From a virus: a DNA stretch of 25,219 bases. The notes beneath the pieces were generated by a model, which ran no database searches, was not told the origin of the DNA, and saw nothing but the letters and a program-made list of their open reading frames with translations. Made by a program: the position numbers and the translations under genes. The DNA lies in IMG/VR virus record IMGVR_UViG_3300045009_000695, positions 1 through 25,219 of that record. One strand, written 5' to 3'. Shown piece by piece: positions 6,048-15,300 of this stretch. Each line of letters starts with the position of its first letter. The first letter of the stretch is position 1.

Positions 6048-6227
6048 ATGGAGAAAAATGTGGAGCATGAAGCACATCTGGGCGAGACATTTGATTCGGT
6101 TGCCGAGATGTCAGATGAAGAATTTGAAAAGTGGGCGGAGTCAATTTTTCATATTGACGAATGGACTATAGAAAAGTACGACGATTGGGCCTCCGCAATT
6201 TGCCCACTGGCGGATCTCCCCGAATGA
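6048..6227 (+). CDS. small acidic protein
   Basis: This 59-aa protein has AGGAGG 6 bases before the ATG at 6048. It is strongly acidic and helical (SVAEMSDEEFEKWAESIFHI, EWTIEKYDDWASAICPL) with several tryptophans, reminiscent of small phage inhibitor or DNA-mimic proteins, but no family is recognised. Its stop overlaps the next ATG as ATGA, indicating translational coupling. Confidence 0.65.
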   Translation: MEKNVEHEAHLGETFDSVAEMSDEEFEKWAESIFHIDEWTIEKYDDWASAICPLADLPE

Positions 6228-6541
6228 CATCCAGGGACACCCATGACATCGAGGAGTATGAGCGAGAGAAGGCTCGCATGGAGATCGCCGACAGGGCGTA
6301 TCGCGAGTGCGAGATGACAGGCAAACCGTCGAAGATTCTCAAGTCGGCGAACATCCAACCAGGTTTGGTCGTCAAGCTGATGGCAGCATCCGAGCCGTGT
6401 CTTTTCTCCAACAAAAACCCAATTGAAGTGAAACCGGTGGTCGTCGATCCGAAGGTGTTTTTGGCGTTGGGCCAAATGCTCGAAGCGGCAAAATTCCATG
6501 CCGAATATCAAATAGAGTTTTGGAAGGAACTTCAATCATGA
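6224..6541 (+). CDS. small protein of unknown function
   Basis: This 105-aa protein starts at the ATG at 6224, giving a 4-base ATGA overlap with the previous gene; an earlier in-frame start at 6161 would overlap that gene by 67 bases and is less likely. The N-terminal half is charged and helical (DIEEYEREKARMEIADRAYR). The second half has a short beta-like segment (VKPVVVDPKVFLALGQMLEA) and a final helix. No known motif is seen. It is coupled to the next gene by another ATGA overlap. Confidence 0.6.
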   Translation: MTSRDTHDIEEYEREKARMEIADRAYRECEMTGKPSKILKSANIQPGLVVKLMAASEPCLFSNKNPIEVKPVVVDPKVFLALGQMLEAAKFHAEYQIEFWKELQS

Positions 6542-7044
6542 CCCTGACCGAAAAAGAATCTTTATTGCCGTGGGCCGTGGCGATAACGCTTGAACCTTTC
6601 GAATATGCCACGGCATCGAATGTTGGGGTTCGTAGAGTTGTGACCGCCATCTATCGGAACAGCGCCAATCAGCATGGTTTTAAAAATGGTCATGGATGGG
6701 CGGAGCACATAGAGGGTGCATGTGCGGAGATGGCCGTCGCAAAACATTTTGATATTTATTGGGATGGATCTAACGGAACGTACAAAGTTCCGGATCTTTC
6801 CGGCTTGATGCAGGTTCGATGGACCCCGTATGCGACAGGGAAGTTGATCGTTCGCCCTGCGGATGACGATTACTGCAAATATGTTTTGGTCACCGGGTCT
6901 TGCCCGAATTATGTGATTCGCGGCTACATGCAGGGAGTGGTGGCCAAGAACCCAAAGTGGCTTGACAGCCTGGGTGATGTAGATCGACCGCAGACATATG
7001 CAATCCCCCAGTCGGAACTGTACGACATAAAGGACATCTGCTGA
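6538..7044 (+). CDS. nuclease-fold-like protein (possible PD-(D/E)XK)
   Basis: This 168-aa protein starts at the ATG at 6538 (ATGA overlap with the previous stop). The core reads HIEGACAEMAVAKHFDIYWD, VPDLSGLMQVRWTPYATGKL, IVRPADDDYCKYVLVTG and YVIRGYMQGVVAKNPKW. A glutamate in a helix, then an aspartate, then a Q-x-R strand and a following hydrophobic strand recall the E-D-(E/Q)xK layout of PD-(D/E)XK endonuclease folds. Proteins with this 'G..aE.avAk...yw.g' pattern are common in phages without known function. Activity is uncertain because the usual lysine is arginine here. It could act on DNA during replication, recombination or host takeover. Confidence 0.5.
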   Translation: MTLTEKESLLPWAVAITLEPFEYATASNVGVRRVVTAIYRNSANQHGFKNGHGWAEHIEGACAEMAVAKHFDIYWDGSNGTYKVPDLSGLMQVRWTPYATGKLIVRPADDDYCKYVLVTGSCPNYVIRGYMQGVVAKNPKWLDSLGDVDRPQTYAIPQSELYDIKDIC

Positions 7045-7045
7045 A

Positions 7046-7303
7046 ATGGTGGCAGACGTAATTTTTGTCGGCGTTTTGTTTTTGATGTTCGAGGTGATCG
7101 CGTTCGTTGGCGAAGAAATGATCCGGGCCCAGCGAGCGACTGGATGGATTTTGGTGTTTCCTCGCTACGTATTCATGGCTTACGCTTTCGTTGCTCTGGG
7201 CTATTTCGCGGTGTTGGTGCCGTTGTCTGTGTGGATTCTTCTGGATATTCGGCGTTGTCGAATGTGGTGGTCGTACTGGATGGACAAAAAACCATTCGGC
7301 TGA
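7046..7303 (+). CDS. small two-pass membrane protein
   Basis: This 85-aa protein starts at the ATG at 7046, one base after the previous stop. Two hydrophobic segments, DVIFVGVLFLMFEVIAFVG and VFMAYAFVALGYFAVLVPLS, are separated by a charged loop (GEEMIRAQRATG). The C-terminus is basic and aromatic (RRCRMWWSYWMDKK). It is co-directional and tightly packed with a methyltransferase that starts 4 bases after its stop. No family is recognised. The topology suits a small inner-membrane protein. Confidence 0.6.
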   Translation: MVADVIFVGVLFLMFEVIAFVGEEMIRAQRATGWILVFPRYVFMAYAFVALGYFAVLVPLSVWILLDIRRCRMWWSYWMDKKPFG

Positions 7304-7307
7304 TTCA

Positions 7308-7913
7308 ATGAGCGAAGCCAAGAAGCCCGGACCTTCGGCCCATTTGTTTTACGAAGATGAGAACGTCACTCTTTTTTGTGGTGACTCTTTCGAGATTCTT
7401 CCAAGAATTTCCGTGAAATTCGCCGAGGTGGTGATTACTGATCCACCATACGAACTTTCTCCCCAGCAAATAGTCGAAATAGATTCTCATTTTTTGAGAG
7501 TGGCCAACGGGAAAATTGTTTTCATGCCACCGGAGAATCAGTGGGTGAACTCTGATCAGTTTTGTTTTTGGATAAAGCCGATAAGCACCAAAAACACCAG
7601 CAAACGGTATTCGAGGTTTGTGGAAATGATTTTCATCGGTGGAAACTTGCAGTGGAACACCGGCAGGCATTGGAGTCAATACACCAACGTTTTTGCCGAC
7701 CTTGTCGAAGGAGAAACCGACCACCCATACGAAAAGCCGGTGTCTCTCATCAGGCGTCTCGTTCTCAACCACACCAATCCTGGCCAGGCGATCATTGACC
7801 CGTTCGCTGGGAGTGGAACAACGTTGGTTGCGGCAAAACGGACAGGTAGAAGGGCCATAGGTATTGAGATAAATGAAACGAATTGCAAAACAATCGTAGA
7901 GAGACTCAAATAA
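7308..7913 (+). CDS. DNA methyltransferase, beta class (N6-adenine or N4-cytosine)
   Basis: This 201-aa protein starts at the ATG at 7308. An earlier in-frame reading from 7191 lies inside the membrane-protein gene and is rejected. Catalytic motif IV is DPPY at 45-48, and the SAM-binding motif I is DPFAGSGTT at 164-172, followed by the acidic end of motif II (IGIEIN). Motif IV before motif I defines the beta class, and DPPY is typical of N6-adenine enzymes. HPYEKP at about 143-148 is the usual segment before motif I. It is about 200 residues, so compact and without an obvious separate recognition domain. It probably protects phage DNA from host restriction. It neighbours the ParB-like gene, a frequent phage pairing. 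Confidence 0.88.
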   Translation: MSEAKKPGPSAHLFYEDENVTLFCGDSFEILPRISVKFAEVVITDPPYELSPQQIVEIDSHFLRVANGKIVFMPPENQWVNSDQFCFWIKPISTKNTSKRYSRFVEMIFIGGNLQWNTGRHWSQYTNVFADLVEGETDHPYEKPVSLIRRLVLNHTNPGQAIIDPFAGSGTTLVAAKRTGRRAIGIEINETNCKTIVERLK

Positions 7914-7956
7914 AAACCTCCGCCACGGCATCGCGCAGCGAACTAATCTTTGATTT

Positions 7957-8175
7957 ATGGGAAAAAAGAAATCAAAGTCAACCAGGAGCGGGCCTCAGCA
8001 AAGACGGAGAATCAACCCGATTACGAAACAAATCGAATGGGTTCCTGGAACAAAAGCTGGTAAAAAACGCCAAAGACTTCCGGTCGGACATCCGCTGCGA
8101 ACCCACGACCTGCACGGTCCGGTCGGCAAAAAGAAACCGCGGCCAGTGACAAAAAATATTGCAGATGAAGATTAA
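7957..8175 (+). CDS. small basic protein
   Basis: This 72-aa protein runs from the ATG at 7957. It is very basic (MGKKKSKSTRSGPQQRRRIN and VGKKKPRPVTKN) with a central 'EWVPGTKAGKKRQRLPVGHP' segment, and looks like a nucleic-acid-binding or virion-associated peptide. Its last 11 bases overlap the start of the ParB-like gene. A different frame over 7883-8149 gives a less plausible protein. Chosen by composition and tight spacing; no family is recognised. Confidence 0.5.
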   Translation: MGKKKSKSTRSGPQQRRRINPITKQIEWVPGTKAGKKRQRLPVGHPLRTHDLHGPVGKKKPRPVTKNIADED

Positions 8176-8908
8176 TCCGTCTCTTGCATCGCTTGTTCTT
8201 CCGATCGAAAAACTTGTTCCTCTGGAAGGCAACCCACGAAGGGGAGTCGTCAGCGCCATAGCGGCGTCATACGCGGAATTCGGTCAAGTAAAACCGATTG
8301 TTGTCAGACCGAACGATGACGGAACGTTTACCGTCCTTGCCGGAAACCATCAAGTTGAAGCAGCTAAATCACTCGGTTGGGACTCGATTGCCGCAGTTCA
8401 AATGAACGAGGATGACCGCAAGTCGATTGCATTTGCTCTTGCGGACAATAGGACCAGCGAAATCGGTTCTTCTGATCCAGATTCACTAATTCAGATGATC
8501 CAAGAAGTTTCTCTTGACTACAAAGACCTTGTCGAAAACCTGGGTTGGGATGACTTCGAAATGGCCGCAATGGAGGAACTGGCCCACGTAGAGGTAGGCG
8601 TCGAGCGTGGGTATGTTCCTCCGGCGATCGTAGAGCCGCTCCCCGTCCCCATTTCTTCTTACGGTCAACAAGACGCCCAGCAGCCAAACGCAATCCAAAT
8701 AGATTCGCAAAAAGCGGCCGTGATGGGTGCGGCAAAAGCGAGTCTTGGACAAAAATCCGTCGTACAGTACACCCTGGTATTCGATAACGCGGATCAGCAG
8801 CGGCGATGGTATGAATTCATCAGATTTTTGAGATCCACCCCTGCCGGCGACGGTGACACGACTGCCGCAAGACTCATTGAATTTATTGAGTCTCACGCGG
8901 ATTTTTGA
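8165..8908 (+). CDS. ParB-like nuclease-domain protein
   Basis: This 247-aa protein starts at the ATG at 8165. Residues about 10-100 form a ParB/Srx-type domain: PIEKLVPLEGNPRRG, then FGQVKPIVVRPNDDGTFTVL, AGNHQVEAAKSLGW (the GNHQ box) and ALADNRTSEI. In phages this domain often stands beside a DNA methyltransferase, as here, and is thought to act in DNA binding, nucleotide hydrolysis or DNA modification rather than partition. Residues 100-140 continue the helical part (LVENLGWDDFEMAAMEELA). The C-terminal part (about 195-247; QYTLVFDNADQQRRWYEFIR) looks like a small alpha/beta domain with an aromatic strand. There is no ParA neighbour. Confidence 0.75.
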   Translation: MKINPSLASLVLPIEKLVPLEGNPRRGVVSAIAASYAEFGQVKPIVVRPNDDGTFTVLAGNHQVEAAKSLGWDSIAAVQMNEDDRKSIAFALADNRTSEIGSSDPDSLIQMIQEVSLDYKDLVENLGWDDFEMAAMEELAHVEVGVERGYVPPAIVEPLPVPISSYGQQDAQQPNAIQIDSQKAAVMGAAKASLGQKSVVQYTLVFDNADQQRRWYEFIRFLRSTPAGDGDTTAARLIEFIESHADF

Positions 8909-8921
8909 GCAATTTTTGCCT

Positions 8922-10541
8922 TTAGCTCTGTGAACACGGATGATCTTTTGCCCAGAAGCCTAGGTCCTGGCCTTTGTACCACCCGAAAGATGCGAGGTTG
9001 TCGTACATTCTTTGAAGTGACCTGAAGTGGGAGCATCGCCCGAAAACGAGTGCGGATCTGGCCATCTTGTAGAGACGGATTTGCGAAAGGGTTTGCGGTA
9101 CCTGATCTCGGTGTCTGATGTCATCGGGGATCCATCTTCCCGCCTTGATGTCCCACCCGTAGGCGGCGGCGACATTGATCAAATTGTCATCAAGGCGCTT
9201 CAAAAACTCTTTGTCAGATCTCAATTTTTTGACTTCGTCACCCGGAACACGAAATTGTTCACCGTAGGTATTTGATGGTTCTTCGATCGGAAATGCCCAC
9301 CAGTCGAAATGATCGTTGTGAAATTTGTACCATTCTTCGTTTTGGGCCCACGAATTGAATTTGCCGTGTTGTTCGATGTTGCGATTCATCAAATCTTCGG
9401 TTCCGCCATAGGTCTTGTAGGCTGCGCTGTCTCTCCAATTTTTATCACTGACGAAATTGTCCTGCACGATAGGATTGTCATACCACAGGTCGTATTCCTC
9501 CTGCGTCATAAATCCCGCTTCGGCCCAATCGGCAACACGCACATCACCGACTTCGTCGTACTCGAGTCCCCAGGAGCTGATTCCTGTCTCCGCCTCAAAA
9601 CTTTCCCGTATCTCTTCTTCGTCAACTGAATTCAAGAGTTCGTATAGATCGTCTTCGGTCGCGTTACGACCATTCCGTTCCCAGAAATCTGCTTCCCACG
9701 GCTGAATATATTTTTCAAATATAAAATCCGCAAAAGCCTGTTCGCGGTCTTCCCTATCTTGGGGTGTTTCCCACATGGGGTGATCATCCGGTGGATCCCC
9801 GGCCATCCTCCCAATCAGACCCGTTGGACTAACTCCAGTGTCCAAAAAAGCAGCATCTGCTGCGGCCGATATACGATCTCTTTTTTCCAGTTCATCGTCT
9901 TCAAGAAGTGATTGCTGGTCTCTTTTTTTCAATGAAGATGCTTTGAGTTGAGCCACTCTTTGTCTGGTAACACCAAGCTTTTTTGCGATTTCGGGTCCAC
10001 TTTTTCCTTCGGCTCTCAATTTCAAATAACTTTCCTCAATGTCGGTTATTGGTGTTGGGGGAATCTGACTTTTTTTCGGATAAAGGATCTGTTCGGTCAT
10101 CCAGACTTCGCCCCAAATTTCTATTGGGTGATATCCAAAGGCATTCAGTGCCAAATTGTCGGCCGCAAAAGAAGTCAGCGACGCGTCATTTTTTTTCATT
10201 TTGGCGAACGTTCTTCTGTCAACACCGAGAAAACTTTGTTGTTCGGCAGGTGTCAAACCACGCAGAAGATCCTGTTTGAAGATCTCGGACATTTTGAATA
10301 ACCCGCCCGTCGAGACTTCCCCCGGGGATACGTTGGTTGGCCTGAGCGGTACTGTTCTTTTATAGCTACTTGCTAAAGATGGTTTACTTTTCCCCCATCG
10401 TTTGCTCCTGTTGGCCGATAAGTTCGGTACGACTTTTGGTATTGACGGTTTGTTGGGTCGCTCGAACGGGGTGCCGTCTTGAACCTTGAAATCTCCGTCG
10501 CCATCCTTGGCGTTTGGATCGAAAACAATTCGTTTTGGCAT
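8922..10541 (-). CDS. 539-aa HTH protein sharing motifs with the giant virion protein
   Basis: This 539-aa protein starts at the ATG at 10541 (GAGGT lies about 12 bases upstream). Residues 7-29 hold an Asp-repeat motif (FDPNAKDGDGDFKVQDGT, then PFERP) with D-x-D-x-D spacing like an EF-hand or dockerin calcium loop. It matches residues 269-291 of the 2262-aa protein. Residues about 95-150 include a helical domain ending in GYHPIEIWGEVW, typical of phage HTH proteins. Residues about 167-200 (YLKLRAEGKSGPEIAKKLGV, then TRQRVAQLKASS) form a clear HTH. GLIGRM at 241-246 resembles the hexapeptide repeated in the giant protein. The C-terminal half is acidic and aromatic with many W and Y. It lies after the capsid terminator. 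A virion-linked DNA-binding role is inference. Confidence 0.6.
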   Translation of the reverse strand: MPKRIVFDPNAKDGDGDFKVQDGTPFERPNKPSIPKVVPNLSANRSKRWGKSKPSLASSYKRTVPLRPTNVSPGEVSTGGLFKMSEIFKQDLLRGLTPAEQQSFLGVDRRTFAKMKKNDASLTSFAADNLALNAFGYHPIEIWGEVWMTEQILYPKKSQIPPTPITDIEESYLKLRAEGKSGPEIAKKLGVTRQRVAQLKASSLKKRDQQSLLEDDELEKRDRISAAADAAFLDTGVSPTGLIGRMAGDPPDDHPMWETPQDREDREQAFADFIFEKYIQPWEADFWERNGRNATEDDLYELLNSVDEEEIRESFEAETGISSWGLEYDEVGDVRVADWAEAGFMTQEEYDLWYDNPIVQDNFVSDKNWRDSAAYKTYGGTEDLMNRNIEQHGKFNSWAQNEEWYKFHNDHFDWWAFPIEEPSNTYGEQFRVPGDEVKKLRSDKEFLKRLDDNLINVAAAYGWDIKAGRWIPDDIRHRDQVPQTLSQIRLYKMARSALVFGRCSHFRSLQRMYDNLASFGWYKGQDLGFWAKDHPCSQS

Positions 10542-10590
10542 GTGTATAGATTACCTCGCTAAACGTACTGAATTTCATGGCCTAGAAAGC

Positions 10591-10631
10591 CGAAACCCCC
10601 GCCTTCACCCTTTGGGGGCTCCGGCGGGGGC
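10591..10631 (-). terminator. Rho-independent-type terminator after the capsid gene
   Basis: On the minus strand an 8-base stem (CCCCCGCC at 10596-10603 and GGCGGGGG at 10623-10630 on the plus strand) encloses a 19-base loop and is followed by a TTTCGGCTTT tail. It lies 25 bases after the capsid stop and before the 539-aa gene. It would lower transcription into that gene, so capsid mRNA should dominate. The stem is very strong; the T tract is interrupted. Confidence 0.7.
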
Positions 10632-10654
10632 TGCGACTTACAGCGTTTCAGCTG

Positions 10655-11983
10655 TTATGAGGCGCTGGGCGCTTCGTCGAACGTGACCTTGACGAACGCT
10701 TCCGGACGCTTGACGGCGAGAGCGAGACGCTGCTCTGCGAGAATCACGATCGCGTTGCGCACGAAGAAGTCTGCGTGCTGCTCCGAGATGCGGATGCTGG
10801 CCGAGTCGCGGTCGTAGATCTGAGCCGCTGTACCGAACGCACCGACAAGGGCAGTGCCCTGATCCATGGCCGGAGTGTCGATGACCGGGATTCTCCACAG
10901 GCGTGGGGTTCCGCCGAGTGCGACCGACACAGCGACCAGATACTGGCCGTTGAGGTCCTTCGACAGCTCGATCTGCTCCCAGTCTGTCGGGTGCATGATG
11001 ACGCCCGTTGGCTCGTAGTACGCGAGGAACGAAAGCGTTGCGGCGCGACGAATCGCGTCAGCCTTCGTGTCCGGAACTGGAGTCGATGCGCCAGACGACC
11101 AGTCGTAGGTCTGGATGCCGGAGACCTCAAGGATGCCCTCGAGGTTCTCGCCGCTTCCGTCACCGTTGAGGAGCTGATCGTCCTCGAGGAGACGGAGACC
11201 GTACATCAGTTCGTTGTCGATGATGCTGCGAAGCTGTGGCTCGTCCGCAAGGACGTTGCGGTGAGCGGCTTCCCAGTGGGCCATCGTGCGAACCGGTGCC
11301 TGGTGACCTGTGAACTTCAGGCCTGACTGCGGCTTTGCACCAAACGCAGCACCCGAACGATCTGCGACCATGGCGGCGTTGTTCGTTGGAGGGTTGAGTG
11401 CCGCCGGCGACGTGTAACCGATCTGACGGAAGTACTCGATGACCGCTGCTGTCGTTGTGCGTGCCGGGAAAAGGTCACGAACGCGACGTGTGCGGGTCGG
11501 AGAAGCAACCATCGGATCACGCTGGAACGTGCCGAACTGCTCAACCGAGACAATCGGAGAAGCAGGACCGGTCGGCATAGCCGAGAAGACATCCTTCACG
11601 TTGTACGTGAATGGCGAAACCATGTTCGCACCATTCTTACCGGCGCCGAGCGCCTTGAACTCTGGTGATTCAAGGAACGCCTGACCGATCGACCTGGTGT
11701 TGTAGCCACGCGACTCGGCCGGTGAAACGGCGACCTGTGCGGCAACAGACTCTGTCTGCGGCTCTGACGACCACGACGAAACATCGTCCATCTGCTCGAG
11801 ACCCTCAATGAGGGACTTGATCTCGCGGATGTCGCTCATGTTGCGATCGAACGCGGCCTTCTGATCTGCTGAAACGATGACGGTGCCGTCTTCGACTTTA
11901 AAGGAGTCGGCAATCGCCTTGTTGTCAGCCATTTTTGTGCGGAGGGCTGTCTGCAGCTCCCTCACTCTTGACTTATCTGACAT
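10655..11983 (-). CDS. HK97-fold major capsid protein
   Basis: This 442-aa protein starts at the ATG at 11983 (AGGAGGA lies about 10 bases upstream); an in-frame GTG at 12040 has no such signal. Residues 1 to about 95 are helical and coiled-coil-like (SRVRELQTALRTKMADNKAI, IREIKSLIEGLEQM), matching the delta or scaffolding domain of HK97-type coat proteins. The rest carries family features: VRDLFPARTTTAAVIEYFRQ, a long spine-helix region (EAAHRNVLADEPQLRSIIDN, LMYGLRLLEDDQLLNGDGSG) and the C-terminal strands (FFVRNAIVILAEQRLALAVK) with PEAFVKVTF at the end. It builds the procapsid shell. A strong terminator follows. The delta domain would need removal by a protease that I do not recognise in this window. 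Confidence 0.92.
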   Translation of the reverse strand: MSDKSRVRELQTALRTKMADNKAIADSFKVEDGTVIVSADQKAAFDRNMSDIREIKSLIEGLEQMDDVSSWSSEPQTESVAAQVAVSPAESRGYNTRSIGQAFLESPEFKALGAGKNGANMVSPFTYNVKDVFSAMPTGPASPIVSVEQFGTFQRDPMVASPTRTRRVRDLFPARTTTAAVIEYFRQIGYTSPAALNPPTNNAAMVADRSGAAFGAKPQSGLKFTGHQAPVRTMAHWEAAHRNVLADEPQLRSIIDNELMYGLRLLEDDQLLNGDGSGENLEGILEVSGIQTYDWSSGASTPVPDTKADAIRRAATLSFLAYYEPTGVIMHPTDWEQIELSKDLNGQYLVAVSVALGGTPRLWRIPVIDTPAMDQGTALVGAFGTAAQIYDRDSASIRISEQHADFFVRNAIVILAEQRLALAVKRPEAFVKVTFDEAPSAS

Positions 11984-12112
11984 TGGAAATGATCCTCCTG
12001 GATCTTTGAAATTGCTTGGATTTTTTGGTGAGACAACCACTCAGGTGAGCACCCAGCAAATATGTCTTCACTTAGAGTAACAAACATTTGTTGGTTTATG
12101 GCGGAAGGCCTA
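11984..12112 (-). promoter_or_regulatory. capsid gene leader with ribosome binding site and palindrome
   Basis: The 129 bases between the 71-aa gene and the capsid start hold the AGGAGGA ribosome binding site (around 11994-12000) and a palindrome, AACAAA-CA-TTTGTT, at 12079-12092, which could be an operator or mRNA hairpin. This is the longest gap within the virion operon, so a separate capsid promoter is plausible. No good -35/-10 pair is seen. Confidence 0.35.
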
Positions 12113-12328
12113 TCAGGTGAACGGAATCTCCGCAGTAATCCCATCCCTCTCCATTTCATCGAAATCCTTGACAAGCGCCGCCCAGTCTTTTCTGTTCTGG
12201 GGGGTGTCTTTGACGCCCGCCTCTTCAAATTTCATCTTTCGTGAAGCAGCAATCGCCATACGCTCAACTTCGCCAAGACTCGGATTTTTGCGAAAATCAG
12301 AGAGTTTTTGGGGTTTTTTGTCAACCAT
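12113..12328 (-). CDS. small charged protein preceding the capsid gene
   Basis: This 71-aa protein starts at the ATG at 12328, with AAAGGT about 6-7 bases upstream. It is highly charged and helical (KLSDFRKNPSLGEVERMAIA, ASRKMKFEEAG, DWAALVKDFDEMERDGIT), with no motif I recognise. It starts 13 bases after the stop of the 2262-aa gene and precedes the capsid gene, so an accessory role in head assembly, such as small scaffold or head protein, is possible. That role rests on position only. Confidence 0.6.
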   Translation of the reverse strand: MVDKKPQKLSDFRKNPSLGEVERMAIAASRKMKFEEAGVKDTPQNRKDWAALVKDFDEMERDGITAEIPFT

Positions 12329-12341
12329 GATCTGACCTTTC

Positions 12342-15300
12342 TTAGTGATTCGTCAATCTGTCGATATTCAATGCCTGGATCAGGAATGAATCACCGACCG
12401 TTCCGTCTGGTCTCGTTATGGGCTCGATTGTCAATTGGCCACGAGTCTTACGCGCATTATTGACCGTCCTGCCTTGCGGGGGATTTGCGCTTAGTAGCGC
12501 CGTTGCCTGTGCCGGATCTTTAATATATACGACGGCACGTTGAATATTGGAAGCATCGCTCGTGTCGAACATAACGAGTTCGTCAAACAGATCGCGGTTC
12601 CTTATGGAATTGCCTATGCGAGATTGAATTCCATTCATGCTTTGGTCATACAGTCCATTGGGAACTCTTCTGCCTGTTCTTCTCGCTCTTTCACGCATAC
12701 GCTTCGATGCGGTGTCCTCATCTGCAAAGAAATAGTAACCGATAACTTTATATCCGGCCACCCTGAGCTGCTCGATCGCGTCTGTGATTTCAGAGTCTTG
12801 GAGTTGGCCGAGGCTGTCATAGACGATGTCTTTTCCTTGTCTCAGTACCCTCATTTCGCCTTCGCTTCTGAGAGTTGCTAACTTAAGTGAATTGATAGCC
12901 ACCGCTTTGCTTTCGTCGTGAACAATGTTGGCCGCAATTCTATTTTTCTGTACCGTGAGAGCAAAGTACTCCGGCGTTATCAATTTCACTTCATCGGGGT
13001 CGATCGTGATTGCCTGGGTGCGTGTAGGTATGCCAGCAAGACCAGATTCGCGGATGGTTGACTTCAAAGATCCACTCGGTCCGCCAATAAGGTAAATGAT
13101 GGGTTGGGCCCGCCTCTCCGCATCCGGAACAATCGCCTGGACCCCTTCTCGATACGGAACCCACAGCGAGTTAAATCTTTGTAAATTGACGTACGGCTTG
13201 TCTCCGGTTATTGCATCAACAACCTGTCTGTCCTGATAATGGGACAACGTTGACACCCCTCTACTGAAATCACTTTGCTGCATTGTGCTGGCCGGCATCT
13301 GGATCCCAAGTGTGGTGAGCAATTCCGTCGTTGTAATCGCGCCAGTTAACCCATCTTTTGATTGATCCAGTCTGCTAGCTGTTTCATTGTCGCCAAAATT
13401 TAGAGACAGTTGTTCTGGTTTTCGACGTTTGCGTGTGGCTTTTTTGGCGCCGGGTTTCTTTTTTCTCCTGCCCAGAAGTATTTGTGGATCAAAACCAGGC
13501 TCCCTGTCTTTCCTTATCGCACCGTAGAGAGCTTGTTTTCTCGATTTGAACGGCCCGGCGATTCTCGCATTGTTATTTTGAGTGTCGATAATGTCGAATG
13601 TTCCGTCTGAATTGACTCTGATGTCGTAGCGCTGAGACATTGCTCCAGTCAAACCGGATGCCGGGTCGTTGAGAGTGCTATAACGAGGATTGCTGGGTCG
13701 AATCAAATCAAATACTTTGTCAACTTCATCATCGCTTGCGACCGGGAAGAGCTTTTGTCCAGCCGCTTGTCTGTTGATGTTGATTTTTTCGATGAGTCTT
13801 CTGTTGCGAATTCTTCCTGCTCGCTCGTGAATCTCGAGTTTTTCCACAACCCTAAAATCCTCGTTCTTCAGGGCCTCCTTCATGAATGCAGCGTGACCAA
13901 AAGCAATGTGACCATCTCCGTCAAGGATCTCAGCAAGAGGAACAAACCGGGCTTTCTTTGCGTCGCTGCCGGCAACAGCTTCCGTGGAATAGGGAACTTT
14001 TACGGACATTCCCTGCACTGTTACACCCTCGACAAAACGCGGATCCCAATCGCGTGACTGGATGATTCCAAGATTTTGGACCTGCATACCGTCTGTCGAT
14101 ATGCCGACTTCCTCTCTCACCTCCCTCGTTGCCGTTTCCACGAGGGTTTCACCTTCATCATTCAGTCCACCAGGAAGCGCTCTCGCCCCAGTGAACGGGC
14201 CGCTCTTGCGGTCAATGACCAAAACCTCAATCGATTTCAAGGGATCTTTTTCGTTCGGATTGCGCCTATAGACGACCATGTCGGCTGCGCGAATCGGCTT
14301 TACTTTTCCATAAGACCAGTCATTGCTTGACCATTTGATGTCTTCTTGATCATCGCGGCCGTCAAAATATCTGCGGACGTTGATCTTGGATTTTTTCGCG
14401 CTTCTGGACAAGCCACGGATCATTTGGCGTTCACGGGCGGACCTCGCAAGGCCGAAATCGTCTTGATTCGCCCTGCGGATTTCATTTAGTGTTCGACGAG
14501 CCCGCAGTTGCGCGCGACTAGAGGCGGGGAAATTGCCGGTCATTCTTCTTGTTCTTGCGCGTGGTGATGAGAACTGATCCTCCAAGCCATCCAGCCATTC
14601 GGCCATCTTCTTAACAAATTGGTTGTGTCTCATGTCTGGCATTGTGTCGGCAAGGCGGCTCAAGAAGCCTCTTCTATCTCCGGAGTTTCTGCTCGAATAC
14701 TTGAAAAGTTCTCTTGCTTTCTTGCCGCGAGAAGCTCCACGAATCGCTCCTGCCATAGCGCCCGTTAGGCCGTCTTCGGTGCCAGTAGATTCAAACAACT
14801 TGTCGATCTCTGCGTCAGTCATATTTGGGTGTTGGCCGCGAATTGCTTTTCGCGCCAGTTCTTTGACGACGCTTATCGCCTGAATATTGTGTCTCTTGCG
14901 AAGATCTTCAAGGTCGGTGATTCCGGTTACGGCTTTTGCTCGCTCAATTTCGACATCGATCCGACGGATCATTAATCCGGCTCTGTCAAGTATTCTTCTT
15001 GAAGCGCTGACTCTGTCGTCGCTGTGCCACTGCATTGCGTCCACCTGACCAGCAATCGTCACGAGAGTTGGATAGATAGCGGCTACGCGCCTGAGCCATC
15101 TATTCTTAAAATTTGCCGCCGACTCTTTGTTGGGGTCCCACTTTCTTCCATCTGGAAGATCCATCAACAACATGTTGGCCAGTGTGGCCAGTTCGGCATA
15201 GCGTCGACGCGCTGAACGGTAACTGGCATTTGCCTCTGTTGAGACATCCTTGTAGTACTGGCGTGCTTCTCGGAGCGTATCAAGGTACGACTCCGGTGTT

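Noticed and set aside
7883-8149. 88-aa plus-strand frame overlapping the methyltransferase end
   Set aside because: It starts inside the methyltransferase gene in a different frame and competes with the 72-aa basic frame, which fits the local spacing better.
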